A stretch of DNA of 64,000 bases from Deltaproteobacteria bacterium. GTDB lineage: Bacteria > Desulfobacterota > Desulfuromonadia > Geobacterales > Pseudopelobacteraceae. The stretch covers positions 36,410 to 100,409 of the forward strand of contig JAFLLC010000122.1 of NCBI GenBank assembly GCA_019162745.1, written 5' to 3'. The notes beneath the pieces were generated by a model that saw only the letters and a program-made list of their open reading frames with translations, ran no database searches and was not told the origin of the DNA. The position numbers were made by a program, and so were the translations under genes. The number at the start of each line of letters is the position of its first letter. The stretch's first letter is position 1. Of this stretch, positions 53,172-62,807 are shown piece by piece.

Positions 53172-54485
53172 ATGGAATATCTGATTCTACAGAGTGAAGA
53201 AAAGCGGCTGACTGTTGCCCATTTCGGGATATCCAGGCGTTCAACGGAACTGATCGGAGCCGTATCGTTCGTGCTGGACGAAGAGTTGTCACTCTCCGAC
53301 GCACTCCGGCAAATAGCCGCAAACATGACCGGCTCCCCGCGGGTTGTGCTCTGTCTCCCGGCGGCGCGGTTTGCGCAGCGTTCCGTGTCGCTTCCGCTTA
53401 CCGATCTGCGCAAGGTGCGTGAGGTGTTGCCGACTCAATTGCAGGGTGACATTGCGCTGCCGATTGAAGAGCTTGCGCTGGAGGTGCTGCCGGCCGTGGA
53501 AGGGCAGTTTCTCGCATTGTGGGCCCGCAAGAGCGATATTAACGAGGAGATCGTGCGGTTCCGGGATGCCGGTATCGAGCCTCAGGTCGTCACTTCACTT
53601 CCGTTTGCACTGGCCGAACTGCCGGGAGTCCCCACTGACTGCGCCGTATGTGATGGAAGCACGCTGGCGTTTTTACAGGGAGGACGGCTGACCTATTTCC
53701 GCGCTTCGGATTCCGCTCTGACCGCTCCGGCCATAGCTGCCACGCTCTCGGCGCTGGAACTGTCCGGGGTGAAACTCCCGCAAAGAATCTGCCTGATCGG
53801 GCAGGTAACCGGCGGGCTTGCTGATGCTGAGAAGCTGCCGATACCGGTTGAAGCGGTAGAGGTTCCGCCGGGACTGGGGCATCTGTTCAAGAACGATGAA
53901 ACCTTTCAGCAGTTGGCAGGGCTTTATGCCGTGGCCCGAGCCGGATACGCCGGCACGCTCCCCGATTTCCGGCGGGGAGAACTGGCATGGACAGCCGGGG
54001 ATGCCAAGCTGCGCCGGAAGCTGATCCTGACCGGAGCACTGATGGCTGCGGCAATTCTGCTGCTGTTTATAAGCAAAGGGCTCCAGTACCGTGCCGCCGT
54101 TGCTGATATTTCCTCTCTGAATAAATCTATTGCGTCGATCTATCGCGAAATTTTTCCGGCCCGTATTAAGGCGGTAGATGAAATATCTGAAGTCAAAGGG
54201 GAGATCAGAAAGCTGGCTGGTGTTGAAAGCTCAAGCGGGTACCTGGACCTGCTGAAAAGGCTGGCCGAAGCCAAAGGAAACAGTATTATCGGACTGTATG
54301 AAGCCGAGTTGGAGGGTCGCAGCCTGCGGATAAAAGGGGACGCCCGCTCAGCTCAGGCGGTCAATGAATTCAAAGCCGCGCTTGCCCCTCTGCTGGATGC
54401 TTCCGAACTGGGTGAAGTCAAGAGCCGACCAGATGGCACGGCCACTTTTCGTCTGACGGGAACGCTCAAGGAGGGAACAAAATGA
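53172..54485 (+). CDS. gspL: Type II secretion inner-membrane platform protein GspL
   Basis: A 437-residue protein. The actin-like cytoplasmic part (about 1-285), which would bind GspE, is followed by one membrane span (LILTGALMAAAILLLFIS) and a periplasmic coil plus ferredoxin-like domain. ATG 53172 is chosen; a GTG at 53154 is possible. gspM overlaps its stop. Confidence 0.82.
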   Translation: MEYLILQSEEKRLTVAHFGISRRSTELIGAVSFVLDEELSLSDALRQIAANMTGSPRVVLCLPAARFAQRSVSLPLTDLRKVREVLPTQLQGDIALPIEELALEVLPAVEGQFLALWARKSDINEEIVRFRDAGIEPQVVTSLPFALAELPGVPTDCAVCDGSTLAFLQGGRLTYFRASDSALTAPAIAATLSALELSGVKLPQRICLIGQVTGGLADAEKLPIPVEAVEVPPGLGHLFKNDETFQQLAGLYAVARAGYAGTLPDFRRGELAWTAGDAKLRRKLILTGALMAAAILLLFISKGLQYRAAVADISSLNKSIASIYREIFPARIKAVDEISEVKGEIRKLAGVESSSGYLDLLKRLAEAKGNSIIGLYEAELEGRSLRIKGDARSAQAVNEFKAALAPLLDASELGEVKSRPDGTATFRLTGTLKEGTK

Positions 54486-55042
54486 AACCTCTGGAGATTA
54501 TTCACACCATTCGCGACTGGTGGCAGGATCTTGACGACCGGACACGACTCTGGAGCGGTTATGCCTTGATTATACTGCTGGCCGCTGCGGTTGGGTGGTC
54601 GGCCCTGAGCGCCAGGGTGCAGGCGCTTGAAAAGAAGCGCACCGTCCGTGAAACAGTGCTGAAGGAGCTGCTGCCGCTCAAAACGGTTTACCTGTCAGCC
54701 CGGCACTCTTCTGATCAGTTGAGAGGCCGTATGGCTACCCTGCGCCCGGATGACTCACCGGCCAAAATCATTGAAGATACCGGTATCAAAGGTAAATCAA
54801 TTAAAATAGTCCCGCTCAAGGGTGAAGAGCGGAGCGGCTTTATCGAGGATGCTGCCGATATCCGTATTGAGGGTCTGACTCTCAACGAAGCGATCAATCT
54901 GCTGTATCGGCTTGAAAAAGGGAGCCGTCCGCTGGTGATCAAAAAAAGCTCCCTGCGGACCCGCTTTGATGATCCGTATCGTTGCGATCTGACCCTGATT
55001 ATCGCGCTGCTCAAACCGGCGCCAGGTCAGGCAAAACCTTGA
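54482..55042 (+). CDS. gspM: Type II secretion protein GspM
   Basis: A 186-residue bitopic protein: short cytoplasmic N-terminus, one membrane span (LWSGYALIILLAAAVGWSAL), coiled segment, and a small periplasmic domain ending in a strand pair. The order after gspL, the length and the topology identify it. GGAGGGA precedes the ATG, which overlaps the gspL stop. Confidence 0.8.
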   Translation: MKPLEIIHTIRDWWQDLDDRTRLWSGYALIILLAAAVGWSALSARVQALEKKRTVRETVLKELLPLKTVYLSARHSSDQLRGRMATLRPDDSPAKIIEDTGIKGKSIKIVPLKGEERSGFIEDAADIRIEGLTLNEAINLLYRLEKGSRPLVIKKSSLRTRFDDPYRCDLTLIIALLKPAPGQAKP

Positions 55043-55878
55043 AAGCGGCGCTGCTGGCACGACGGGCAGCCCTGTTAGCGGCAGCACTGCTCCTGTTTCT
55101 GCTGTTTTTTTACTTCCTTTTTCCCGCGTCTAAGATTGATGCCGTATTTGCCCAAGGTCTGTCCCGACAGGGGTTAACCCTGGCTCCGGCGGTTCACAAA
55201 ACCCTGCTCCCGGGACTGGCTTGGGATAATCTGCTGCTTTCGTCAGAGCAGGGGCCACTGCTCAGTTGCCGGCGCTTGCAGGTCAGGCCGCTGCTGCTCC
55301 CTCTTTTTATCGGGCGGGCTGTTATTTCCGGAGGGGCAACAATCGGCAAGGGGCATCTGAATGTCAGATATGCCCTGAATGGCAGGTCTGCGCTGGCTCT
55401 TGATGCCGACGGCATAGCGCTTGGGGACATCCCCTTTTTCAAAAGTGTCCTTGGCGCGCAAGCGGCCGGTAACCTCTGGAGCCAGGGCACGCTGCAACGC
55501 GGAGCAAAAGGGTTGAGCGGCGACCTGAAGCTTGAGGTAAAGCAGCTTGAATTTTCGGGTGTCAAGCTGGGAGCCTTCCCGCTCCCCGATGCTGCAGGGA
55601 TGAAAACACAGGGGTTGATAAGAGTCAGCGACGGTAAAGCTCGGCTGGAAAGTTTTACGCTCGCCGGGGATGGTATTTACATGCGCCTTTCGGGTGACCT
55701 CCCCTCGGGAGCCAACGCCGCTGTGACGCCGCTCAACATGATCCTGGAGATTATGCCCAAGCCGGAGTTTCTGGAAAAGCAGAAGCTGGTTTTTATGCTG
55801 CTGGCCAGGTTTATGACCTCTCCCGGGGTATACACCGTCCCGATCAGGGGCACGCTGTTAAAGCCGGCGATTCTTTAA
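55039..55878 (+). CDS. gspN: Type II secretion protein GspN
   Basis: About 279 residues from a TTG that overlaps the gspM stop (TTGA). One N-terminal membrane span (AALLAAALLLFLLFFYFLF) and a long periplasmic beta domain with LSGDLPSGANAAVTPLNMILE match the delta-proteobacterial GspN type. GspN is not essential in all systems. The GspC, D, E, F and G genes are not in the window. Confidence 0.78.
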   Translation: MKAALLARRAALLAAALLLFLLFFYFLFPASKIDAVFAQGLSRQGLTLAPAVHKTLLPGLAWDNLLLSSEQGPLLSCRRLQVRPLLLPLFIGRAVISGGATIGKGHLNVRYALNGRSALALDADGIALGDIPFFKSVLGAQAAGNLWSQGTLQRGAKGLSGDLKLEVKQLEFSGVKLGAFPLPDAAGMKTQGLIRVSDGKARLESFTLAGDGIYMRLSGDLPSGANAAVTPLNMILEIMPKPEFLEKQKLVFMLLARFMTSPGVYTVPIRGTLLKPAIL

Positions 55879-56529
55879 ATGAGAATCGGCCTGCTCGGCG
55901 GGAGCTTTAATCCGGTCCATAACGCTCATCTGCGTATTGCCGTGGAGGCGCAACTTGCCTGCCGGCTTGACAGGATCATTTTTATTCCGGCGGCCGATCC
56001 GCCGCACAAACCGCTTGCCGGCAACGTTTCATTTGAACATCGCTCAAAGATGGTAAGCATGGCGATCGACGGCAGGGCCGGTTTCGAGATATCAACGGTT
56101 GAAGCGGAGCGGGGCGGCAAGTCATATTCGGTCGATACGATCCGGACCTTTCGGGAGCAGTTCCCTGGCGACGACCTTTTTTTTATCATCGGCGGTGATT
56201 CGTTTCTGGAGATCGGCACATGGAACCGCTATGCCGAGATATTCCCATTGTGCAATCTGATCGTTGCCGAGCGTCCCGGCTGTCTGATTGCCGACCGCCT
56301 TGAAGCCTTGCCGGATACCGTCAGGGGGCTGTTCAGCCTTGACGCTGAAAGCGGCTCACTGATGCACCACTCCGGAACGAGCATCTTCTTTATCACAGGG
56401 ACGCCGCTGGATCTTTCATCGACGGAAATCCGTCGGCTCGCCGCCTCCGGCGCCGATATCACCCGGTATGTACCACCAAACGTAGCAGCATATATCTCGC
56501 AGCAAAGGATCTACGACAAATGCCAGTAA
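55879..56529 (+). CDS. nadD: Nicotinate-nucleotide adenylyltransferase
   Basis: A 216-residue enzyme that joins ATP and nicotinate mononucleotide to deamido-NAD. GGSFNPVHNAHLRIA holds the HxGH-like nucleotide site (here HNAH), PPHKPLA follows, and the C-terminal DLSSTEIRRL is the SSTxIR motif. It starts directly after the gspN stop and overlaps rsfS by 10 bp, the common nadD-rsfS-rlmH order. Confidence 0.96.
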   Translation: MRIGLLGGSFNPVHNAHLRIAVEAQLACRLDRIIFIPAADPPHKPLAGNVSFEHRSKMVSMAIDGRAGFEISTVEAERGGKSYSVDTIRTFREQFPGDDLFFIIGGDSFLEIGTWNRYAEIFPLCNLIVAERPGCLIADRLEALPDTVRGLFSLDAESGSLMHHSGTSIFFITGTPLDLSSTEIRRLAASGADITRYVPPNVAAYISQQRIYDKCQ

Positions 56530-56933
56530 AAAATGAAGAAACTGCTGAAAAGATGACCCTGACCGCAACTGAACGCGCCCTTAAATGCGCCGAACTGGCG
56601 TATGACAAAAAGGCTTATGATATCTGTGTCCGCGATATCTCCCGGGTCTCGTCGATTGCCGACTATATGGTGATCATCTCCGGCTCTTCGGACAAGCAGA
56701 ACCAGGCCATTGCCGACAATATCCGCACCGGCCTGAAAAAGTTCGGCAAAGTCAACGATATTGAAGGCGCCAAGGATGGCAGATGGATCGTCATGGACTA
56801 TGGCGATGTGCTGGTGCATATCTTCCATGACCAGATCCGGCGCTATTACGATCTGGACGGCATCTGGGGTATGGCGCCCGAACTCGAGTTGCCGCCTGAA
56901 ATCAAAGCGTCGCGCAAGGAAGCGGATTATTGA
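56520..56933 (+). CDS. rsfS: Ribosomal silencing factor RsfS
   Basis: A 137-residue protein that binds L14 and blocks subunit joining under starvation. The core KAYDICVRDISRVSSIADYMVI, SSDKQNQAIADNI, WIVMDYGDVLVHIFHDQIR and YYDLDGIWG are all present. AAGGA lies 10 bases upstream of the ATG within nadD. Confidence 0.96.
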   Translation: MPVKNEETAEKMTLTATERALKCAELAYDKKAYDICVRDISRVSSIADYMVIISGSSDKQNQAIADNIRTGLKKFGKVNDIEGAKDGRWIVMDYGDVLVHIFHDQIRRYYDLDGIWGMAPELELPPEIKASRKEADY

Positions 56934-57388
56934 AAATCAAGGTGCTCTGGGTCGGCAAGAGTCGTGATCCATGGGTCAAGGATGCGATCGACGAATACGC
57001 CGGTCGCATCCGCCGCTATTCGCCGCTGGAACTGGTTGATATCCGCGACGAAAAGGGCGCCGAGGCCGAAGATATGCGTCGTCGCGAGTGTGAGCGGCTG
57101 GAGAAGCAGATCACGCCCGCTGCAATCTTGATCCTGTTGGATGAACGGGGCGAGCAGCTGGACTCCCCCGGATTGGCGGAGTTTGTTGGCAAACAGCGCG
57201 ACAGCGGCGTTGGCGAGTTGATCTTTGCCATCGGCGGTGCCTATGGTTTCTCCGAAGAGTTCCGGCGGAGAGGCCGATTGCTGGCTCTTTCTAAAATGAC
57301 CTTTACCCATCAGATGGTACGGGCATTCCTGCTGGAGCAGATATATCGTGCATATACTATTCTGAACAAAGAGCCTTATCATCATTGA
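56930..57388 (+). CDS. rlmH: 23S rRNA (pseudouridine1915-N3)-methyltransferase
   Basis: A 152-residue SPOUT enzyme that methylates pseudouridine 1915 of 23S r[38 protein letters not shown] (knot) and [18 protein letters not shown], ending NKEPYHH, are complete. The start is TTG overlapping the rsfS stop. Confidence 0.96.
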   Translation: MKIKVLWVGKSRDPWVKDAIDEYAGRIRRYSPLELVDIRDEKGAEAEDMRRRECERLEKQITPAAILILLDERGEQLDSPGLAEFVGKQRDSGVGELIFAIGGAYGFSEEFRRRGRLLALSKMTFTHQMVRAFLLEQIYRAYTILNKEPYHH

Positions 57389-57405
57389 TCCGAAAGGTCG
57401 TACCG

Positions 57406-58926
57406 ATGAAAAAACCACTTCTGCTGATGATTCTCGACGGCTGGGGGATAAACCCCAACCCTGCTCACAACGCTGTCGCTCTGGCTAAAACTCCCAACCT
57501 GTCTAAATATCTTGCGGAATATCCGCACGTCCCGATTCATACTTCCGGTATGGCGGTCGGTCTCCCTGAGGGGCAGATGGGGAACTCCGAGGTCGGGCAT
57601 CTCAACCTTGGGGCCGGGCGGGTTGTTTACCAGGAATTGACCCGCGTTACCAAATCAATTCTTGATGGTGATTTTTTCACCAACCCGGTCCTGCTCGATT
57701 GTATCGCCAAGGTCAAGGCGTCCGGAGGAAGACTGCACCTTTCCGGCCTGCTCTCGGACGGCGGCGTGCATTCCCATAATACCCACCTGTATGCACTGCT
57801 GGAGCTGGCAAAGCAGGAAGGATTGACAGAGGTCTTCATACACTGCCTGCTTGATGGCCGTGATACGCCGCCTCAGAGCGGCGCCGGGTATCTGGCGGAG
57901 TTGGAGGCGGAGATTGCGCGGATCGGTGTCGGTAAAATTGCGACGATCATGGGACGTTATTACGCGATGGATCGTGACAATCGCTGGGAGCGGGTAGAGA
58001 AGGCCTATAACGCCATAGTGTGCGGCGAAGGGGCATCAAGTACATCTGCTGAAGAGGCGATTGAACAGAGTTACGCTGCCGGGGTACATGATGAATTTGT
58101 TCTGCCGGCTGTTATCATTCCGAACGCCATGCTGGGTGATGGCGACGGCTTCATTTTTTTCAACTTCCGCTCCGACCGGGCCCGTGAAATTACCATGGCG
58201 ATTGCCCTTGATGATTTCACCGGTTTCGAGCGCCGCAAGCGCCCGGAGTTGGCGGGCTACGTCTGCTTGACCGAATACAACGCAACCTTCTGCCTGCCGA
58301 TCGCGTTTGGTTCCACTGAACTGACCAATATCCTGGGAGGAGTTTTATCCGATGCGGGGCTGAAGCAGCTGCGCATCGCCGAAACCGAGAAATATGCACA
58401 CGTCACCTTCTTTTTCAACGGCGGAGTCGAAACCCCGTTTCCGGGCGAGGATCGTGCCCTGATCCCGTCACCGAAAGAGGTCGCCACCTACGATCAGAAA
58501 CCGGAGATGAGCGCCTATAAAGTGACTGATGAGCTGCTGGCGCGGCTGGAGAGTGACACTTACGACGTGATTATCCTCAATTTTGCCAACTGCGATATGG
58601 TCGGGCATACAGGGGTTGAGGCGGCAGCGATCAAGGCGGTTGAAACGGTCGATGCCTGCGCCGGGCGGATTGTTGCCAAGGTGCAGGAGATGGGCGGCGC
58701 GGTGCTGATCTCCGCCGACCACGGCAACGCAGAGCAGATGGCGGATGAAAACGGCGCACCGTTCACCGCCCACACCACCAACCCGGTCTGGCTGGTGCTG
58801 GTGGATGACAGCCGCAAGAATGTCAAGCTCCGGGATGGTGGTCGGCTTGCGGATATTGCACCGACGATGCTGAAGATGCTCGGGCTTCCCCAGCCGAAAG
58901 AGATGACGGGGGAGAGTCTGCTATGA
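57406..58926 (+). CDS. gpmI: 2,3-bisphosphoglycerate-independent phosphoglycerate mutase
   Basis: A 506-residue Mn-dependent glycolytic enzyme that interconverts 3- and 2-phosphoglycerate. [13 protein letters not shown] begins the alkaline-phosphatase-like core; the phosphoserine site is in [17 protein letters not shown]; metal motifs [11 protein letters not shown] and [10 protein letters not shown] follow. ATG 57406 has AAAGG 9 bases upstream. A terminator follows. Confidence 0.96.
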   Translation: MKKPLLLMILDGWGINPNPAHNAVALAKTPNLSKYLAEYPHVPIHTSGMAVGLPEGQMGNSEVGHLNLGAGRVVYQELTRVTKSILDGDFFTNPVLLDCIAKVKASGGRLHLSGLLSDGGVHSHNTHLYALLELAKQEGLTEVFIHCLLDGRDTPPQSGAGYLAELEAEIARIGVGKIATIMGRYYAMDRDNRWERVEKAYNAIVCGEGASSTSAEEAIEQSYAAGVHDEFVLPAVIIPNAMLGDGDGFIFFNFRSDRAREITMAIALDDFTGFERRKRPELAGYVCLTEYNATFCLPIAFGSTELTNILGGVLSDAGLKQLRIAETEKYAHVTFFFNGGVETPFPGEDRALIPSPKEVATYDQKPEMSAYKVTDELLARLESDTYDVIILNFANCDMVGHTGVEAAAIKAVETVDACAGRIVAKVQEMGGAVLISADHGNAEQMADENGAPFTAHTTNPVWLVLVDDSRKNVKLRDGGRLADIAPTMLKMLGLPQPKEMTGESLL

Positions 58927-58957
58927 TGGCGGGGACATCATATTGATGGTGAAATTT

Positions 58958-59000
58958 AAAGCCGTCCGGTTCAGCGCTTGTCTGATCGGGCGGCTTTTTT
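58958..59000 (+). terminator. Intrinsic terminator after gpmI
   Basis: AAAGCCGTCC and GGGCGGCTTTTTT pair as a GC-rich stem (one G-T pair) with a run of six T at the end. It closes the mqnC-gpmI transcription run. Confidence 0.85.
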
Positions 59001-59124
59001 GTGGGTGGGGTGGCTGCCGGATATTGGTGGCGGATGTTGCGGAATATGGTGTATAGATATGGTGGCATTTAGTGGGTTGGGGTTAATGTTGATCAGTAAA
59101 TAATATATCTACAAGGTCGATTAT

Positions 59125-59640
59125 ATGGGTATCGGTAAACATAGCGATTTCACAGAAACACAGAAGGAATCCTTGCGAAAAAAGTCACTCGGTGAGCTCG
59201 GCGAACTCTATGTAATCAAGACGTTGGTTGATCATGGATTTGATTGCATAAGAAATATAAATGACGACTACATGAACGAAAAATTTGCTGACATTATTTG
59301 TGAGAAAGACAAGACCCGTTTCGTTGTAAGCGTCAAATCCCGAAACATGTATCAATTGGATGGCTCGCTAAATACTCGATATAATCTTGGGCAGAAAGTT
59401 TGCGAAAAGGCGAAGTATGCCGAAGAAAAATATGACGCAGTTGCGCACTGGATGGCGATTCAGTTTGATATAAACCATTATTCTGTATACTTTGGCTCTC
59501 TGGAATCGTTGGGAGGATCTACTGGAATTCCAATTTCAAAATGCCAGTCTGGAGAAGTGGAAACCATCCTTGTGAATCGCAAGCGCCACTACTTCGATTT
59601 TGAATTTTATAAAAACAGAGGTCCTTTGTCCTTTCTTTAA
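59125..59640 (+). CDS. Orphan PD-(D/E)XK nuclease-like protein
   Basis: A 171-residue soluble protein with lower G+C than its neighbours. KKSLGELGELYVIKTLVDHGFDCIRNI is an N-terminal helix with a conserved Glu, followed by FADIICEKDKTRFVVSVKSRN, which fits the D-X(n)-xxK core of restriction-endonuclease-like folds, although Ser stands where E or Q is usual. It stands alone after a terminator and before a housekeeping gene, suggesting acquisition. It is not recognised as a named restriction enzyme; Holliday resolvase-like or defence nuclease is a guess. Confidence 0.45.
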   Translation: MGIGKHSDFTETQKESLRKKSLGELGELYVIKTLVDHGFDCIRNINDDYMNEKFADIICEKDKTRFVVSVKSRNMYQLDGSLNTRYNLGQKVCEKAKYAEEKYDAVAHWMAIQFDINHYSVYFGSLESLGGSTGIPISKCQSGEVETILVNRKRHYFDFEFYKNRGPLSFL

Positions 59641-59704
59641 GAGAAAATGCCCAACTAATCAAAAACAATCCCATTACCAACACCACCAATCAGACGGAGG
59701 AACC

Positions 59705-60361
59705 ATGAAAACCGCACATATCCCTGCAACAAATCAACAATTCACCATCGGCAAGATCGTCTGTCTGGCGCGAAACTACGCCGAGCACGCCAAGGAACTG
59801 GGCAACGAGACCCCCGCTGCGCCGGTGCTGTTCATGAAACCGGCTTCGTCGGTGGTTGGCGATGGCGAAACCGTGCAGATCCCCGCCTATTCGCAGGAAT
59901 GTCATTACGAAGTCGAACTGGCGGTACTGATCGGCAAGCAGTGCCGGGCTGTTTCGGCAGAAAGCGCCATGGAATACATCGCCGGTTACGGGGTGGCGAT
60001 TGATATGACGCTGCGCGATGTGCAGAATCAGCTGAAAGCCAAAGGATTGCCGTGGGAAATCGCCAAAGGGTTCGATACCTCCTGCCCGCTGTCCGATTTT
60101 GTACCGGCCGCTGCGGTTGCCGATCCGCATACCCTCAACCTGAAACTTGCGGTTAACGGCGAGGTGCGTCAGGACGGCAGTTCGGCGGATATGATCCATC
60201 GGTTGCCGCAGATCATTGCCTATATTTCGGCAATTTTTACCTTGGAGCCGGGGGATGTTATTTTGACCGGCACCCCTGCCGGAGTAGGTCCGGTGAGGGC
60301 TGGTGACGTGATGAAGGCGGAGATCGCCTCGGTAGGGCGGCTGACGATACCGGTCGCCTGA
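59705..60361 (+). CDS. Fumarylacetoacetate hydrolase (FAH) family protein
   Basis: A 218-residue protein. ATG 59705 has GGAGG upstream; the longer frame is rejected. The fold is shown by KIVCLARNYAEHAKELG, VLFMKPASSVVG, and the metal-binding HYEVELAVLIGK (E-x-E type), then GVAIDMTLRDVQNQLK, KGFDTSCPLSDF and ILTGTPAGVGPV. It resembles acylpyruvase / YcgM-type members that hydrolyse or decarboxylate small oxo acids. Substrate cannot be told. Confidence 0.88.
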   Translation: MKTAHIPATNQQFTIGKIVCLARNYAEHAKELGNETPAAPVLFMKPASSVVGDGETVQIPAYSQECHYEVELAVLIGKQCRAVSAESAMEYIAGYGVAIDMTLRDVQNQLKAKGLPWEIAKGFDTSCPLSDFVPAAAVADPHTLNLKLAVNGEVRQDGSSADMIHRLPQIIAYISAIFTLEPGDVILTGTPAGVGPVRAGDVMKAEIASVGRLTIPVA

Positions 60362-60366
60362 AAACC

Positions 60367-61572
60367 ATGCGCAGCAAACACCATAAACATAAAAAGCGTT
60401 TTCGCCGTTTTATCCGGCTGTTGCGGCGGTTTCGGCCAAGTGAGCTGCCGGTCACCCATCGTCATAACAGCGTCGTCCTTTTCCAGGGGGGGAGGCAGTT
60501 TTTTGAGGCGCTTTTTGCCGCTATCCGTGCTGCTGAGCATACCATCCTGCTGGAATACTATCTCATACACCACGATCGTCTCGGCTCCGGGCTGGCGGAA
60601 GAGCTGGAAGCCGCTGTTCAGCGCGGGATTACGGTCAAGCTCATCTATGATTATATCGGCTGTCTTGACACGCCCGCCGCCTATTTCAGAAATCTTGTCA
60701 AAAACGGGGTAAAGCTGCTTCCGTTTAACGTCCTCTCGTTCAAGCGCGGGGTCTACTGGTTCGATAAACGCGACCATCGCAAGATGACAATTATCGATGG
60801 TAAATTGGCCTTTCTGGGGGGCTTCAATATTGGCGATGAGTATGCCGGCTGTGTTTCCGACAAGCTGAATTTCCGGGATCTTGGTTTCAGTATCAAGGGG
60901 GATGCGGTTTGTGAACTGGAGGCGATATTCCATGATACCTGGCAGGGAGAGGAGGAGAGGACAACAGCACATGTGTCGGCTGAGCAATCGCGCAAGTCGC
61001 GAAAGAACTGCGGCAAAAGCGGTGATGCCGCTGTCAATATAATCAGCGGTGGGCCTCGGCAGCGACGATCCTACATCCGTGAGGCTTTCCAGGTAAATAT
61101 TGCAGCTGCTGCCGAAGAGATTCTGATCGCCACTCCATACTTCGTACCAGGTCCGCGCATTATCCGCTCCCTGCTGCGTGCGGTGCGCCGTGGCGTACGG
61201 GTACGTCTGCTGCTGCCGGCCCGCAGCGATGTGCCGTTCATGCTCCTGCTCGGACGCAGCTCGTATGCAACGCTGCTGAAAGGCGGGGTTGAGATATATG
61301 AACTGGAGCGTGAAATCCTGCACGCCAAGGTCATGCTGATTGATGCCGAGCGGACCGTCATCGGCTCGGCCAATCTTGACCAGCGCAGTTTTCACCGCAA
61401 CTACGAGATCAATTGTCTGGTTGATAACGTGCAGTTCGGCAGGCAGATTCGGGAGCTGCTGCTGGATGAAATCGCCGCTTCCCGCTCGGTAGAGCTCGAT
61501 GTTCATGAGCAGCGCGGTATTTTAATCCGGATAATGGAGCGGGTGGTCTCTCTGTTCGGGTGGTTTGCGTGA
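60367..61572 (+). CDS. Cardiolipin-synthase-like phospholipase D family protein
   Basis: A 401-residue protein with two HKD motifs: DHRKMTIIDGKLAFLGGFNIG (about 138-158, one residue beyond 20 here shortened in sense) and LHAKVMLIDAERTVIGSANL (about 317-336). The N-terminus is basic (HHKHKKRFRRFIRLLRRF) without membrane spans, as in ClsB-type enzymes. It probably makes cardiolipin from phosphatidylglycerol or a related lipid. It is followed by a TatD gene that overlaps its stop. Confidence 0.85.
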   Translation: MRSKHHKHKKRFRRFIRLLRRFRPSELPVTHRHNSVVLFQGGRQFFEALFAAIRAAEHTILLEYYLIHHDRLGSGLAEELEAAVQRGITVKLIYDYIGCLDTPAAYFRNLVKNGVKLLPFNVLSFKRGVYWFDKRDHRKMTIIDGKLAFLGGFNIGDEYAGCVSDKLNFRDLGFSIKGDAVCELEAIFHDTWQGEEERTTAHVSAEQSRKSRKNCGKSGDAAVNIISGGPRQRRSYIREAFQVNIAAAAEEILIATPYFVPGPRIIRSLLRAVRRGVRVRLLLPARSDVPFMLLLGRSSYATLLKGGVEIYELEREILHAKVMLIDAERTVIGSANLDQRSFHRNYEINCLVDNVQFGRQIRELLLDEIAASRSVELDVHEQRGILIRIMERVVSLFGWFA

Positions 61573-62348
61573 AACCTGCACTGATCGACAGTCATTGCCA
61601 TCTCGATCAGGAACCACTCATCTCCGGGGTGCGGCATTTTATGCAGGAAGCCGCAGCCGCAGGAGTACAGGCTTTTGTCGTCCCCGGGTTGCATCCCGAT
61701 GGTTGGAGGGGGATAGCGGCTCTGGCTGCAGAAAACCGCTCTGTTTTACCGGCGTACGGCATCCATCCGATGCATGCGGGATGCATTAATGATGAGAATC
61801 TTGACCGCCTGCGCGAGTTTGCCATCTTGGGTGTGGCTATCGGTGAAATTGGCCTCGATCCGGCATATCAGGTGCCATTAATTCTGCAGGAGACCGCATT
61901 CCGGGAGCAACTCCGGGTAGCGGTCAACCTTGGGTTGCCGGTGCTGATCCATTGCCGCCATGCCTTTAACAAAGTGCTGACTATTCTGCGCGAAGAGAGT
62001 ACCAATCAGGTGGGGGGGATCATGCACGCCTTCTCCGGCTCTGTGGAAATGGCGCGTGAGTTCATCCGGCTCGGCTTTGCCATCTCGATTTCCGGGGCTG
62101 TCACCTGGAATAATGCGGTCAAGCCGCTGCACCTTGCCAGGGAGCTGCTGCTGGAACATCTGGTGCTGGAAACCGACGCCCCCGACATGACCCCTGAGCT
62201 GTATCGCGGGGCTTTCAACCGCCCGGCCTGGATAACGGAAACAGCGCAGCGGGTAGCGGAGGTCCGGGGGATATCTCTGGAGGATGTTGCCCGGATTACA
62301 ACGGATAATGTCCGACGAGTCCTGCGGCTGGGTAGAGGCTCTGCTTGA
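61569..62348 (+). CDS. TatD-family metal-dependent DNase
   Basis: About 259 residues from a GTG overlapping the preceding stop (GTGA). The TIM-barrel metal sites are visible: DSHCHLD, GEIGLD, LIHCRHA, MHAFSG and ETDAPDM. Family members are 3'-5' exonucleases or D-aminoacyl-tRNA deacylase-like enzymes. Cytoplasmic. Which of several TatD paralogues it is cannot be told. Confidence 0.9.
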   Translation: MKPALIDSHCHLDQEPLISGVRHFMQEAAAAGVQAFVVPGLHPDGWRGIAALAAENRSVLPAYGIHPMHAGCINDENLDRLREFAILGVAIGEIGLDPAYQVPLILQETAFREQLRVAVNLGLPVLIHCRHAFNKVLTILREESTNQVGGIMHAFSGSVEMAREFIRLGFAISISGAVTWNNAVKPLHLARELLLEHLVLETDAPDMTPELYRGAFNRPAWITETAQRVAEVRGISLEDVARITTDNVRRVLRLGRGSA

Positions 62349-62419
62349 GGCTGTATTTTCGCCGACTGCTGTGCTAGTATCCCCAATCAGTATGATTATT
62401 TACACTAAGGAGCGACTCC

Positions 62420-62752
62420 ATGAAATATGCCCTTCTGTTTCTTTCCGGATGTGTTGTCACCATCAGTGGCTGTGCCATGTTTACCGCCTGGAAAAGCATT
62501 CCCCCGCCAGGAGGCTGCGAGCAATGCCACACCGTGGAGATCAGTACCAACTGGCAGGCGGTGTACAAACCGGCTGCGGTACCGGATGAGCGTGGGCGTC
62601 TCCCATTCCAGACTCCCGAATACAATCAGCCTACTCTGGGGGGGCAGCAATCGCCGCTGGAAGCGAAAAAAGTGGAGGAAATGGCCTGTTTTGACTGCCA
62701 CAAAACCCCTACACCGGCGCATAAGGGGCGTAAAGGGCGCTTCCATCATTAA
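62420..62752 (+). CDS. Diheme c-type cytochrome lipoprotein
   Basis: A 110-residue precursor. The signal peptide ends in the lipobox ISGC (Cys near 18), so it is lipid-anchored. Two heme sites CEQCH and CFDCH are present, with further His in the C-terminal tail (KGRKGRFHH) as possible ligands. AAGGAG lies 8 bases upstream. Small multiheme or diheme lipoproteins are common in metal-reducing deltaproteobacteria; an electron-transfer role in the periplasm or outer membrane is likely but the partner is unknown. Confidence 0.85.
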   Translation: MKYALLFLSGCVVTISGCAMFTAWKSIPPPGGCEQCHTVEISTNWQAVYKPAAVPDERGRLPFQTPEYNQPTLGGQQSPLEAKKVEEMACFDCHKTPTPAHKGRKGRFHH

Positions 62753-62800
62753 TATCAAGATGCAATTAAACGATTATTCATTTTGATTGCATCTTGATAT
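62752..62800. terminator. Bidirectional hairpin between convergent genes
   Basis: ATATCAAGATGCAAT and ATTGCATCTTGATAT form a perfect 15-bp stem with a 19-base loop between the cytochrome gene and the response regulator. There is no strong T-run, but the site between convergent genes suggests transcription termination in both directions. Confidence 0.6.
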
Positions 62801-62807
62801 GTGATTT

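Noticed and set aside
60220..61506. 428-codon minus-strand frame
   Set aside because: It is antisense to the phospholipase D gene, whose HKD motifs show the real coding strand.
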